This document shows positions 26,947-35,828 of a DNA stretch of 64,000 nucleotides, in pieces. Under the pieces are notes generated by a model. It saw only the letters and a list, made by a program, of their open reading frames with translations. It was not told where the DNA came from and searched no databases. The stretch covers positions 2,046,001 through 2,110,000 of the forward strand of contig NC_015186.1 in assembly GCF_000202835.1 (NCBI RefSeq), given 5' to 3'. Position numbers and translations under genes: made by a program. The DNA comes from Acidiphilium multivorum AIU301 (GTDB taxonomy: Bacteria; Pseudomonadota; Alphaproteobacteria; Acetobacterales; Acetobacteraceae). Positions within the stretch are counted from its first letter, which is position 1; each line of letters opens with the position of its first letter.

Positions 26947-27825
26947 ATGCAACCCGCTCTCGTCGTCATCATCCTGCATTATGGTAGCTTCGCCGATACC
27001 CGCGCCTGCCTCGCCGCGCTGACGCCCGGCCTGCCGGCCGACTGGCGGGTTCTGGTCATCGATAATGGCACCGGGACGGGGGCGGCCGACACGCTGGGCC
27101 GCGAGTTTCCGAGTATCGACACCGTCACCCTGCCGGCCAATCAAGGTTGGGCCGGCGGCAATAATGTCGGGATCGCGTGGGCACGATCGCGCGGCGCAAG
27201 GGCCGTCTGCCTGCTGAACAACGACACGCTGGCCGCCGTCGGCGCGTTCGCGCCCCTGCTCGGCGCGCTCGATCAGGTTGGAGACTGCCTGTTGCACCCC
27301 GCCATCGATTACGGCGATCCTGGGGATGGTATCCAGCTTGACCCCGCCCAGAATCCCTCCAGCGCGGCACTTCAAGGCCAGCCGCACCTTTACCCGCTTG
27401 ATTTCGCCTACGGTGCCTGCCTGATGATCCCGTGTTCCGTGTTCGACCGGGTCGGGATGTTTGACGAACGGTTTTTTCTTCAGCTCGAGGAGACCGATTT
27501 CTTTCTCCGTGCGAAGGCGCTCGGCATACCGAGCCTGTGCCTCAATTCCGCGCGGATCATCCATTTCGAGTCACGCAGCTTCGGCGCCCGCATGACGCCC
27601 CGCAAACTGTATTATATCGCGCGCAATAAGTTCCTGTTGTGGGAAAAGCATGATCGCTCCCCGATCGGCCTGTTCCGCGTCATTCGCGATCTATACTGGC
27701 AAGCCGCCAAGGAATCCGCAGCCCCGCTGCTCTGGCTCGTCTCCGGTCAGCAGGGCGCCAAATCGATACGTGCCGGCGTTTTTGACTATTTTCGCCGACG
27801 CTTCGGCGCCGCATCCAACCGCTAA
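26947..27825 (+). CDS. Glycosyltransferase family 2 (rhamnosyltransferase-like)
   Basis: The 292-residue GT-A enzyme shows VVIILHYGSFADTRACLAAL, VIDNGTG, NQGWAGGNNVGIAWA, LLNNDTL and MFDERFFLQLEETDFFLRA, the same motif series as the AT-rich neighbour, so the two are homologous. Start: the ATG at 26947 gives a family-like beginning; a TTG at 26917 overlapping the upstream stop by four bases would add ten residues. Base composition is back to GC-rich. It is the last tightly packed gene of the polysaccharide run. Confidence 0.87.
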   Translation: MQPALVVIILHYGSFADTRACLAALTPGLPADWRVLVIDNGTGTGAADTLGREFPSIDTVTLPANQGWAGGNNVGIAWARSRGARAVCLLNNDTLAAVGAFAPLLGALDQVGDCLLHPAIDYGDPGDGIQLDPAQNPSSAALQGQPHLYPLDFAYGACLMIPCSVFDRVGMFDERFFLQLEETDFFLRAKALGIPSLCLNSARIIHFESRSFGARMTPRKLYYIARNKFLLWEKHDRSPIGLFRVIRDLYWQAAKESAAPLLWLVSGQQGAKSIRAGVFDYFRRRFGAASNR

Positions 27826-27997
27826 TCGACTGCTTGAATTGGTGGATAATACCACTGCCCCTATCGTCACCGCACTGACTTGGCTTATCGATGAACGCCC
27901 CGCGCTATGATCATAAGTACGGATACCCTGGCGCAACTGCGCCTGGCAGTGAATTTTATCGCCTCTACTCTTTCACAACCGAGCATCGGCAAGTCAC

Positions 27998-29092
27998 ATG
28001 AATAAACGTGGCTACACTGTCATGAATAAATCGACATCGATCTATCTGGATCTGATCCGCTTTGTCGCGGCTTTCATCGTCTTCGCAAGCCATGCCGCTG
28101 GCGCCCGGCTGACAGGTGGCCTCTTCTGGCAAATCGGCCCCTATGGCGCGGAGGCCGTAGACGTATTCTTTGTTCTGTCGGGCTTTGTCATCGCCTATGT
28201 CTGCGATACGCGCGAGCATGATCTGACGGAATACGCCATCAGTCGCTGCGCCCGCATCTACTCGGTCGTCGCACCTGCGCTGATATTGACATTCGTTCTC
28301 GATGCGCTCGGCCGCGCCGCCAAGCCCTCGCTTTACACCGCCGACTGGGGGTATGCTTGGACGGGCCGCGTGTCCCAATTCCTTCATGCCATAACCTTCA
28401 CAAACCAGATCTGGTTCAATCGAATAGCGCCCGGATCCGATTTGCCATTCTGGTCATTGGGCTTCGAGGTCTGGTATTATATCGCGTTCGGCGTTGTGAT
28501 GTTCACATCGAAGCGTCGACGCGTCGTCTTGATGATATTGGCCTTGTTGATCATGGGGCCGAAAATCGATGCGCTTTTGCCCATTTGGCTAATGGGCGTG
28601 GCGGCCTATCATGCACTCGCCAAATGGGTCATCCCCCTCACGCTCGGCTGGCTCATGTGCGTTGGCGCGATCATCGCGTGGGGAGGCTACGAGTTCCTGG
28701 CGTGGCACCTCGGTCGGCCGGTTGCAGCGAACTGGCTGGGGCGCGCCCACATCATTCAAGATTATATCATCGGGACGCTGTTTACGCTCCACCTGATCGG
28801 TTTCAGACGTATTTCCCATGTCCCGGCGGGGATTCTGACCAAGTCAGCGGCCCCGATCCGCTGGATCGCGGGCTCAACTCTGACCTTGTATCTCATGCAT
28901 CTGCCGCTTTTACAATTCGTTGCCGCCGAGTCACCTTGGCCCGTGACGGCATGGCAAACCCGATCGATGGAACTTCTCGGCGTGCCGCTCACGATATTGG
29001 TTGTCGCGCAATTCACCGAGCGTCGGAAGAAAATCTGGCGTGACGTCTTTCGCAATATTTTTCAGAATTTTGCCGAAATTTCCGCAGGATAA
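27998..29092 (+). CDS. Acyltransferase-3 family membrane O-acyltransferase (OafA-like)
   Basis: The 364-residue polytopic protein has the acyltransferase-3 start: YLDLIRFVAAFIVFASHAAG with the conserved Arg and His, then DVFFVLSGFVIAYV and FWSLGFEVWYYIAFG. It contains about ten membrane helices. Relatives O-acetylate or succinylate polysaccharides. Two possible starts, at 27998 and 28022, both read ATGAATAAA; neither has a strong ribosome binding site, and the second gives the more typical N-terminus. It stands 170 bp after the glycosyltransferase run and may have its own promoter. Confidence 0.88.
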   Translation: MNKRGYTVMNKSTSIYLDLIRFVAAFIVFASHAAGARLTGGLFWQIGPYGAEAVDVFFVLSGFVIAYVCDTREHDLTEYAISRCARIYSVVAPALILTFVLDALGRAAKPSLYTADWGYAWTGRVSQFLHAITFTNQIWFNRIAPGSDLPFWSLGFEVWYYIAFGVVMFTSKRRRVVLMILALLIMGPKIDALLPIWLMGVAAYHALAKWVIPLTLGWLMCVGAIIAWGGYEFLAWHLGRPVAANWLGRAHIIQDYIIGTLFTLHLIGFRRISHVPAGILTKSAAPIRWIAGSTLTLYLMHLPLLQFVAAESPWPVTAWQTRSMELLGVPLTILVVAQFTERRKKIWRDVFRNIFQNFAEISAG

Positions 29093-29414
29093 GAGGGTGA
29101 TGTGATCGGATCGCTTGCGTCCATATGTCCGGCCTGTTGGTGCGCTCGCGCATGAACGCTGGCCAAGATGGTTTCCGCGAGGCGAGTTCCGAACAATGGA
29201 GCGACCGCATAGAGGGCCACTGGCAGCCTCGGAGTGTCTCGCGTCGGGGATCGATCGATCACGCCATCTGCTCGTCATCTTGCAAGTTCCGACATCGGTT
29301 CACACGGTTGGAGATGAGTTGATCCCGTGTCTAGCCGATCTCTAAACGGCGCCCGATTCGGCGGGGGCGCCGATTTCATGGTGTAGGTCACTCCCGTCAG
29401 TGACCGGCCGCCAG
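29093..29414. other. Non-coding stretch between acyltransferase and IS3 element, with a hairpin
   Basis: About 320 bases with short ORFs on both strands but none with convincing composition or start. A terminator-like hairpin lies at 29348-29371 (GGCGCCC pairing with GGGCGCC), followed by GATTTCAT. No target duplication of the adjacent IS element is visible at 29411-29414. Confidence 0.4.
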
Positions 29415-29434
29415 TGAGTGGTCCGTGTTGGAAG

Positions 29435-30340
29435 TTAGTGCATTGTTGTCTCCGCCGCCATGGCCGGTCGCCGGTGGAGCGAAGCGGAACCGGAGGGCGG
29501 CCGTGGCGGCGTCGCGGTTTCCGGGGCCGGCGGGCGATATCCGAGCGAGCTGTGTGGCCTGACGGTATTGTAGTGCCGCCGCCAGGCCTCGATCAGGATC
29601 TGCGCTTCCGCCAAGGTGTAGAAGATCTCCCCGTTGAGCAGTTCATCGCGCAGCGAACCGTTGAAGGACTCGCAGTAGCCGTTTTCCCATGGCGAACCTG
29701 GCGTGATGTAGAGCGTCTTCACACCGATCCTGCCAAGCCATTCCCGCACCGCCCGGGCGATGAATTCAGGACCGTTATCCGACCGTATATGCGCCGGCGG
29801 CCCTCTGGTGACGAACAGTCCTGCCAAAGCGCCCAGCACATCCTCGCTCCTGAGCCGTCGCGCGACCGGCAGGGCCAGGCACTCCCGGCTGGCCTCGTCG
29901 ATGATCGACAGGATCCGGAACTTGCGGCCGTCGTGGGTCCGTCCCTCGACGAAGTCGTAGGACCACACATGGCCGGGATACTCAGGCCGCAGCCGGATAC
30001 ATGACCCGTCATTGAGCCAGAGGCGTGAGCGCTTCGGCTGCCTTTGCGGCACCTTGAGACCTTCGCGCCGCCAGATCCGCTCGACCCGCTTGCGGTTCAC
30101 ATGCCATCCCGCATCTCGCAGCAAGGCCGTCACCCGCCGATAACCGTAACGACCATATTGCCGGGCCAGGGCGATGATGTCTCCGGTCAGGGCCGCCTCG
30201 TCATCCGCCCCGCGTGGCACCTTGCGCTGCGTCGATCGATGCTGTCCGAGCACGCGGCACACCCGCCGCTCGGAGACAGACATCGTTCCTCTGATGTGAT
30301 CGATACAGCGCCGGCGCCGCGCGGGGCTCAGAAGTTTCCC
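29435..30340 (-). CDS. IS3-family transposase OrfB (DDE integrase domain, made by -1 frameshift)
   Basis: The integrase part carries the HTH_21-like [25 protein letters not shown] and then the rve catalytic core with D in WSYDFVEG, D in [10 protein letters not shown] and E in [17 protein letters not shown], the intact DDE triad. It ends [13 protein letters not shown], the classical IS3 tail. There is no good start codon of its own. The frame is one base behind orfA and is reached through a GGGAAAC heptamer at 30334-30340, so the product is probably an OrfAB fusion. The start given is that slip site. Confidence 0.88.
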   Translation of the reverse strand, partial: GKLLSPARRRRCIDHIRGTMSVSERRVCRVLGQHRSTQRKVPRGADDEAALTGDIIALARQYGRYGYRRVTALLRDAGWHVNRKRVERIWRREGLKVPQRQPKRSRLWLNDGSCIRLRPEYPGHVWSYDFVEGRTHDGRKFRILSIIDEASRECLALPVARRLRSEDVLGALAGLFVTRGPPAHIRSDNGPEFIARAVREWLGRIGVKTLYITPGSPWENGYCESFNGSLRDELLNGEIFYTLAEAQILIEAWRRHYNTVRPHSSLGYRPPAPETATPPRPPSGSASLHRRPAMAAETTMH

Positions 30341-30603
30341 CGTGCCGCCTCCGTCAGGATCGCCTTGTCCAGCGACAGATCGGCCACCAGACGCTTCAGC
30401 CGGGCGTTCTCCCGCTCCAGTTCCTTCATGCGCCGCGCCTGGTCCATCTTCAGGCCGCCATACTCCTTGCACCACCGATAATAGCTCTGCTCGGTGACGC
30501 CGATCCGACGGCACGCATCCGCAACCGTCCCGCCCTGCGCCAGAACAAACTCAGCCTCGCGCAGCTTGCCAATAATCTCTTCCGGCTTGTGATTCCTCGC
30601 CAT
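30328..30603 (-). CDS. IS3-family transposase OrfA (helix-turn-helix)
   Basis: The 91-residue DNA-binding subunit begins [25 protein letters not shown], with the helix-turn-helix [17 protein letters not shown] and a leucine-zipper-like stretch [18 protein letters not shown]. It recognises the element ends. An AGGAGG-like site lies just upstream. Its last codons contain the slippery heptamer that feeds translation into OrfB. Confidence 0.9.
   Translation of the reverse strand: MARNHKPEEIIGKLREAEFVLAQGGTVADACRRIGVTEQSYYRWCKEYGGLKMDQARRMKELERENARLKRLVADLSLDKAILTEAARGNF
30334..30340 (-). promoter_or_regulatory. Programmed -1 frameshift heptamer GGGAAAC in the IS3 element
   Basis: On the minus strand the orfA frame reads CGG GGA AAC TTC TGA; the heptamer G-GGA-AAC fits the X-XXY-YYZ rule. 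A one-base backward slip gives GGG AAA CTT, which is exactly the orfB frame. The orfA stop is two codons further. Confidence 0.7.
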
Positions 30604-30650
30604 CCCAGTCCTCCTTCAGGCCAAATCCAAAACAGATCCCGGACCACTCA

Positions 30651-30853
30651 GAAGGCGGCAGATCACCGTCACCAGTTCGCAAAAGCACTATCGTCTCTCA
30701 CCCCCCTCACGATTTCGTATAAAGCCGCTACAGGTGCGTAAAATCCTCTGCTTAACTAGGACAAGAAGGCAAGAGCGGGAGCGGTGAGAAGAACGCCGAC
30801 AGCCGGAATCAGATGGTCCCACCCGGCCGGAGCTGCCGGGTGGGTAGAACAGA
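30651..30853. other. Gap after the TonB receptor gene, with a terminator-like hairpin
   Basis: CCCACCCGGC at 30818-30827 pairs perfectly with GCCGGGTGGG at 30835-30844, ten bases beyond the receptor stop. It is the probable end of the receptor transcript. No T-run follows on the minus strand. The remaining ~160 bases to the IS element show nothing else. Confidence 0.55.
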
Positions 30854-33235
30854 TCAGAACTTCGCGGTCAGCGCTGCGATGAACTGGCGCGGCGCGCCCG
30901 GCTGCACCAGGATCGCGTTCGCGGTATTTGCTCCAGCGGCATTGGTGCCGAAATAGCCACCGGACGTAATATAACCGTTGTCGTTGTATTTCGTATCAAA
31001 GACATTGTTGATGTTGAAGGAGAGTTCGAGAACCTTCACCGCGTGCGACAGGCTCTGCGGCACCGGAATGTTCGCCGCGATCGACAGGTTGGCGACGTTG
31101 AATCCCGGCAGCTTGCGCGACGAGACGTTGTTGGTGTTGTTATTGAAGTAGTGCTGCGCGCCGGTGTACTGGTCGAGGAAGCCGAGTGTGACCAGCGTCG
31201 AGCCGATGAAGGTGCGGTAGTTCAGGCCGAAATTGAGCAGGATGTTCGGGTTATAGGCGATCGGCTCGTTGTGATAGACGACGTTGCCGGTTTCGTATTG
31301 CAGATACTTGTTGTTGTCGAAGCTTGCATTGACGAAGGCGCGCCAGTGGAAGTTCGGCTCGACAGAAGCGTCGATCTGCACGCCCTGCAGACGCGCATTC
31401 GCCGCGGCCAGCGAGGAATTGACGATGTTCGCGTGATAGATCGCGATCGCTTCGTTGGTCAGCGTATCGTTGAAATAGTTCAGGTTCAGCGTCGCGTGAT
31501 GCAGGTAGGGCACATGGTCGCTGAACAGCTTGAGGCCGATCTCATAATCCCGCGCCTGGGTCGGCTTCAGGAACGACAGATTGGGCGAGGTCGACTGGTT
31601 GGCGCCGAACGCATTGTCCGTCGGGTTCTGGTAGGAGAGCGCCATGCTGCCGTAGAGCGCGGCCCAGGGCACCGGCTCGTAGCGCAGCCCGATCGAGGGC
31701 TCGGCGCGGACAAAGGTCTTCGAGGCATCCGCCGCACCTACGGCATTCGTGCCGCCGATCGGCAAGTCGTTGTGGAAATCCGTATGATACGAAACCTCGG
31801 CAATGCCCGGCGTGATCGAAAATCCCCGGAAGGGGTGGATCGTGTCCTGAAGGAAGCCGTTGGCGTAGGTGGTGTAGAGGGTGAACTGCTGGATGCTGGC
31901 GGGATTCGCCTGCGTAGAGCCGCCGACGCCGAGATCGTTGTAGCCGCGATAGGGCGAGAAATACCGCTCGTAGATGACATAGCCGCCGAACTTGATGTCG
32001 TTATATGGCAGGTGATAGTCGAAGAAGAGATTGTCGCCATACTGGTTGGTGGTCGGATAATAGTATTCGGCATTGGTCGCATTCGGCACATAGGCGGCAC
32101 CGGACAGCGGGGAATTCGTGCCGTAATTGTTGATGCGGTAATGAACGCGATGCCCCCAGCGATACCAGATATTGTTGTGGAACGTCATGTTCTTCGACAG
32201 GGCAACCGACATCTTGCTGTAGAGGATCGTGTCGCGCACCTGCAACTGCTTGAACCAGATATCCGGTGTGCCGGTGCCGTAAAAGCCCGAGGTCTGTTGG
32301 CTGAACAGTGGCGAACCGGAATAGCCTGTTACCGTGACACCGGGGATCGGCGTCAGCGGAATGAAGTTCGGCCGCGGCGCGTATTCGACGTTGTTGTCGT
32401 TATAGACGGCGAAACTTAGCGAGCCGTTGGCGAAGTCCTTGACCAACTTGGCATAGATCGCGTGCGACTGCGCCGGCCAGGAATAGTGCCCGACCGAAGT
32501 GCCGCCCCAGTAGCTCTTGGCGCCCGCGTAGCCGCCGGCAACAACGCCGCTCCAACCGTCATATTCACCGGTGTCGAAGATGAAATGAAGATTTTCGGTC
32601 TGCTGGCTGCCATAGGCGATGCCGACCTGGTAATGCGGGTGCTTGGTCGGCTGCACGGGAACGTAGTTGATCGTGCCGCCGACCGAGTCGAACCAGCGGG
32701 AGTCGGGGTTACCCGGCCCGTAGATGATATTGATGCCGCTGAATAGCTGGGTAATCGGGATTTCGTTTGAATCCCACTGGCCATTATGGGAAATCGTGTT
32801 GTTCATCGGAATGCCGTCGAACAGCACGGTAAGTCCATTGCGTTCGGCGTCGCCATTTGTCGATGACCAGCCGACCTTGGAGCCGCGCAGCTGAATCTGA
32901 TAGCGGGCGGTGTCGGAATTACCGCCATAGCCGCGGATCTGCACGCCCGGCGCCGCCGACAACACACCGGCCGAACTGGTCGAGGGACCGAGCGCTTGGA
33001 TGTCCTGGCGGCTGACCACGGCCTCGGACTGCGAGGACTTGAAGATCTTTTTCTTGGTGAGCTTGACGCTCGATTTTCCGAGATGAGTGTAGTAATCCGA
33101 TGTCGCGGTCGCCGAGACCTGTCCGGCGCTGACGGTCTGCGCGGAGGCCCGTGGCAGGATGACAGCAAGACTCGCGCCAGCAAGCAGCAGGGTGCGCAAT
33201 GTCGACCTTGCTGATTCGGAACGAACATATTTCAT
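30854..33235 (-). CDS. TonB-dependent outer-membrane receptor
   Basis: The 793-residue protein has a signal peptide ending in PRASA-QT, an N-terminal plug domain (AVVSRQDIQALGPSTSSAGVLSAAPGVQIRGYG, QIQLRG, LTVLFDGIPMNNT, INIIYGPGNPDSRWFDSVGGTINYV) and a C-terminal 22-strand barrel that ends in the aromatic residue Phe (AALTAKF), the outer-membrane assembly signal. It should import a TonB-energised ligand. The barrel is rich in Asn, Tyr and Thr, and no ligand is evident. A GGAGAAGG site precedes the ATG at 33235. It stands alone between an IS element and a cytochrome gene, with composition less GC-rich than the core genes. Confidence 0.92.
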   Translation of the reverse strand: MKYVRSESARSTLRTLLLAGASLAVILPRASAQTVSAGQVSATATSDYYTHLGKSSVKLTKKKIFKSSQSEAVVSRQDIQALGPSTSSAGVLSAAPGVQIRGYGGNSDTARYQIQLRGSKVGWSSTNGDAERNGLTVLFDGIPMNNTISHNGQWDSNEIPITQLFSGINIIYGPGNPDSRWFDSVGGTINYVPVQPTKHPHYQVGIAYGSQQTENLHFIFDTGEYDGWSGVVAGGYAGAKSYWGGTSVGHYSWPAQSHAIYAKLVKDFANGSLSFAVYNDNNVEYAPRPNFIPLTPIPGVTVTGYSGSPLFSQQTSGFYGTGTPDIWFKQLQVRDTILYSKMSVALSKNMTFHNNIWYRWGHRVHYRINNYGTNSPLSGAAYVPNATNAEYYYPTTNQYGDNLFFDYHLPYNDIKFGGYVIYERYFSPYRGYNDLGVGGSTQANPASIQQFTLYTTYANGFLQDTIHPFRGFSITPGIAEVSYHTDFHNDLPIGGTNAVGAADASKTFVRAEPSIGLRYEPVPWAALYGSMALSYQNPTDNAFGANQSTSPNLSFLKPTQARDYEIGLKLFSDHVPYLHHATLNLNYFNDTLTNEAIAIYHANIVNSSLAAANARLQGVQIDASVEPNFHWRAFVNASFDNNKYLQYETGNVVYHNEPIAYNPNILLNFGLNYRTFIGSTLVTLGFLDQYTGAQHYFNNNTNNVSSRKLPGFNVANLSIAANIPVPQSLSHAVKVLELSFNINNVFDTKYNDNGYITSGGYFGTNAAGANTANAILVQPGAPRQFIAALTAKF

Positions 33236-33689
33236 GATCAGACCTTCTCCCAGTTTGACGCAATGGCGGCAGCACCTCAGGCATCAGAGGCAGGCTGCGT
33301 TCGAATCTCGGTGGGGAGGTAGCCTTCGAGTTACAGTCTGTCACGTTATGTTTTGAAGTCAACGCGAACACGGCGACATCATTTTGAAATATTCGATTGC
33401 GATTTAGTCAGTCGAATGCGAGCCGGCGGATCGGGTTACCAGATCGATTTACACATTTTCTGAATAGGCCTGTCCGAGTGCCGAGTCGGGGTGTTCCGTC
33501 GCGTATGATGTGCGGCAAGGAGTGGCGTGGAGCGGCCGCCGTCAATGAGATGCGAGGTCAGCGTCTCATCGGCGGCGGACGCGGCGCGGACGCCCGGAGG
33601 CGTCAGGCCAGATGGCTGGTCTTCGCCCGTTGGTGCAGGCGAGCGGCTCCCGGCCGGTATAGCCCGCGACCGCGCCCGGCCGGCCGGCC
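33236..33689. other. Gap between TonB receptor and cytochrome c genes
   Basis: About 450 bases. The part next to the receptor (33236-33420) is relatively AT-rich and should hold its promoter. The rest is GC-rich with overlapping short frames but no ORF with a credible start. I see no repeat or RNA gene here. Confidence 0.35.
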
Positions 33690-34046
33690 TCAGGCGTGAA
33701 GGGTCTTGAGAAACGCAATGATGTCGAGTGCCTGCGCGCGCGACAATCGGCCCTTCCAGGCAGGCATTGGCCGGTCGAGGCGGTCGCCATCCTCGTCGCG
33801 GGCATCGAGGATGGCGCGGACGAGAAGTTTCGTGCTGTGATGATAGGTATTTTCAAGCCCCGGCGCTTGCAGATCGGCCGAGACGGCCTTGCCGAAATGC
33901 AAGCCGCCGGCGCCATTGGCACGGTGGCATCCGCTGCAATGGGACACATACAACGCCTTTCCAGCGCTGACGCTGTTGGCATCCGCAAGGCTTCCTCCGG
34001 CGAGCACGATCGAGAATGCAATTCCGGACAATACGCGTTTCAGCAT
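33690..34046 (-). CDS. Class I c-type cytochrome
   Basis: The 118-residue protein has a signal peptide (MLKRVLSGIAFSIVLAGGSLADA), one haem site CSGCH near residue 37 and a probable axial methionine in RPMPAWKGRLS near residue 94, then the C-terminal helix QALDIIAFLKTL. It is a periplasmic single-haem electron carrier of the alcohol-dehydrogenase-subunit or cytochrome c5/cbb3 type. The neighbours give no partner enzyme. Confidence 0.88.
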   Translation of the reverse strand: MLKRVLSGIAFSIVLAGGSLADANSVSAGKALYVSHCSGCHRANGAGGLHFGKAVSADLQAPGLENTYHHSTKLLVRAILDARDEDGDRLDRPMPAWKGRLSRAQALDIIAFLKTLHA

Positions 34047-34322
34047 TTCAGACTCCAGTGTATTGAATAGCCATGACTTGGCGCGGCGAGATTCCGGGAT
34101 CTGCAGGCGACGTCTGACTTGCCGAAATACCAGTTAACCGCGTACGTTTTCGTATCCGTAACAACGTCCTTCGAGTCAACCTGCCCGCGTGGGAAACGAT
34201 CGGGCGATGATCATACGTAACTCACCGGAAGTCCTGGTGAATTCAGCGGCGACGGTTCAGTGCTCACTTTTCTTCGGAGACCCTTCAGAGAAATTTCACG
34301 GAATTGACTTTCTTAGCGACGC
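34047..34322. other. Gap upstream of the cytochrome gene
   Basis: The stretch shows no credible gene. It presumably holds the promoter of the cytochrome gene near its left end. The right end runs into a relic of an IS256-family transposase. Confidence 0.3.
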
Positions 34323-34384
34323 TTACACGTAGGGCGCGGCGATGCCGACGACATCGGCGCAGAGCTTGCTTTCCGTGTCAGGCG

Positions 34385-34393
34385 CTGGATTGG
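34385..34393. repeat. Left target-site duplication of the IS256 element
   Basis: CTGGATTGG at 34385-34393 is repeated exactly at 35775-35783, directly outside the two inverted repeats. Nine bases fits the 8-9 bp duplications known for IS256-family insertion. Confidence 0.85.
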
Positions 34394-35774
34394 GGTAGTG
34401 TCCGGGGTCGTGGTGGACTTTTGGGCCCCGTAACGGTGTAGTTTGAGGTGGCCATCGGATCAGTCGGCTATGGTGGAGTTGCGAGACTTCAACCTGAAGC
34501 CTGGAGAACCCGATGACCGAAGATAGATTACCACTGGCTGAGCTACTGGCCAAAGCCGGGGACGGCGATTTTCTGCGCAGCGTCGCGGAGGCGGTGGTTC
34601 AACTGCTGATGGAGACGGATGTGGATGGGCTGATCGGCGCCAGCCGCTACGAGCGCAGCGGCGAGCGCGCGACCTATCGCAACGGCTACCGGGAACGCGC
34701 ATTGGACACGCGGCTTGGCAGCTTGCAGCTTCGGATCCCGAAGCTGCGGCAGGGGAGCTACTTCCCGCCGTTCCTGGAAGCTCGCCGGACCTCGGAGAAG
34801 GCGCTGGCCGCGGTCATCCAGGAAGCCTGGATTGGCGGTGTCTCGACCCGGCGGGTAGACGAGCTGGTGCAGGCCATGGGGCTGACGGGGATCAGCAAGA
34901 GCACGGTCTCGAAACTGTGCAAGGACATCGATGAGAGGGTGAACGCCTTCCTCGACCGGCCACTCGCCGGCGAGTGGCCGTATCTGTGGTTGGATGCGAC
35001 CTATCTCAAGCAGCGCGAAGGTGGGCGGATCGTCTCAGTTGCAGCGATAATCGCAGTGGCGGTGAACACCGACGGTCGGCGCGAGATCGTCGGCCTGCAC
35101 ATCGGCCCGTCCGAGGCGGAGACCTTCTGGTCGACCTTTCTCAAGAGCTTGGTCCGCCGTGGGCTGCGTGAGGTGAAACTGGTGATCTCCGATGCTCATG
35201 AAGGGTTGAAGGCGGCGATCCGCCGGGTGATGGGGGCATCCTGGCAAAGATGCCGCGTTCACTGGATGCGCAACGCCTTGTCCTATGTGCCGAAGGGGCA
35301 GCAGAGCATGGTGTCTGCCGCGTTGCGTCAGGCGTTTATCCAGCCGGATCGCGTCAGTGCCAGCCAGACCCTGCGCCATGTGGCCGACCAGCTCCGGGGC
35401 AAATGGCCAAAACTTGGCGCGTTCATCGACGACAGTGAAACCGACGTGCTGGCGCACATGGACTTTCCCGCCCAGCACCGAACCAAAATTCACTCGACGA
35501 ATCCGCTCGAACGCCTGAACAAGGAGGTCAAGCGCCGCGCCGATGTCGTCGGCATCTTTCCCAATGAAGGTTCGATCATCCGCCTGATCGGGGCCGTGCT
35601 GCTCGAGGCCAACGACGAATGGCAGACACAGAACCGCTATATGCAGATCGAGGGAATGGTCGAACTCATGGCACCCGCCATCGATGCCGATACACCACGA
35701 ATTTCCACCGTCGCCGCGTGACCATTGGCCGCTTCAGCTACACCAGAATTTCCACCACATTGACGGACGCTATC
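34394..35774 (+). mobile_element. Complete IS256-family insertion sequence
   Basis: The 1381-bp element has imperfect terminal inverted repeats. The left end reads GGTAGTGTCC and the right end, on the complement, GATAGCGTCC; further in GTGGTGGACTTTTGG matches GTGGTGGAAATTCTGG. It carries one transposase gene. A perfect 9-bp target duplication marks a clean, fairly recent insertion. Confidence 0.9.
34513..35721 (+). CDS. IS256-family transposase (Mutator type)
   Basis: The 402-residue transposase has the family features: GASRYERSGERATYRNGYRERALDTRLGSLQLRIPKLRQGSYFP near residue 40, catalytic D in LWLDATYLKQREGGR near 160, D in LVISDAHEGLKAAI near 220, the C-x2-H motif RCRVHWMRNAL near 245 and the catalytic E in NPLERLNKEVKRRADVVGIFPNE near 335. 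It is complete and probably active. Confidence 0.95.
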   Translation: MTEDRLPLAELLAKAGDGDFLRSVAEAVVQLLMETDVDGLIGASRYERSGERATYRNGYRERALDTRLGSLQLRIPKLRQGSYFPPFLEARRTSEKALAAVIQEAWIGGVSTRRVDELVQAMGLTGISKSTVSKLCKDIDERVNAFLDRPLAGEWPYLWLDATYLKQREGGRIVSVAAIIAVAVNTDGRREIVGLHIGPSEAETFWSTFLKSLVRRGLREVKLVISDAHEGLKAAIRRVMGASWQRCRVHWMRNALSYVPKGQQSMVSAALRQAFIQPDRVSASQTLRHVADQLRGKWPKLGAFIDDSETDVLAHMDFPAQHRTKIHSTNPLERLNKEVKRRADVVGIFPNEGSIIRLIGAVLLEANDEWQTQNRYMQIEGMVELMAPAIDADTPRISTVAA

Positions 35775-35783
35775 CTGGATTGG
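35775..35783. repeat. Right target-site duplication of the IS256 element
   Basis: CTGGATTGG, identical to 34385-34393 on the other side of the element. Confidence 0.85.
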
Positions 35784-35828
35784 GCTCGCTGAACGGATCT
35801 TGACCCTGCGTTGAGCCGGGACATCCAT

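Larger units (their letters stand above)
29415..30650 (-). mobile_element. Complete IS3-family insertion sequence
   Basis: The 1236-bp element is bounded by inverted repeats that start TGAGTGGTCCG at both ends (29415 on the plus strand; 30650 on the minus strand), with weaker matching further in. It contains overlapping orfA and orfB on the minus strand. The bases outside the ends (CCAG left, GAAG right) do not form a target duplication, so the element may be old, or its flanks were rearranged after insertion. The OrfA and OrfB types fit the IS3 family, probably IS407-like. Confidence 0.9.
34323..35828 (-). pseudogene. Relic of an IS256-family transposase, split by a younger IS256 element
   Basis: On the minus strand, 35828 downward reads MDVPAQRRVKIRSASPIQ. 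After removal of the 34394-35774 element it continues with RL, then, after a one-base frame slip, ADVVGI. The intact transposase next door reads MDFPAQHRTKIHSTNPLERL and ..ADVVGIF at the same place. At the DNA level a 20-base block around the ADVVGI codons is identical. The relic keeps only about 100 bases of the C-terminal part, has lost the rest, and carries the target duplication of the younger element. Confidence 0.65.

Noticed and set aside
29115-29345. Short frames on both strands between the acyltransferase and the IS3 element
   Set aside because: No start context, no domain and no consistent composition; treated as non-coding.
29411-30654. Target-site duplication around the IS3 element
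   Set aside because: The outer bases CCAG and GAAG do not match in three or four positions, so no duplication is claimed.
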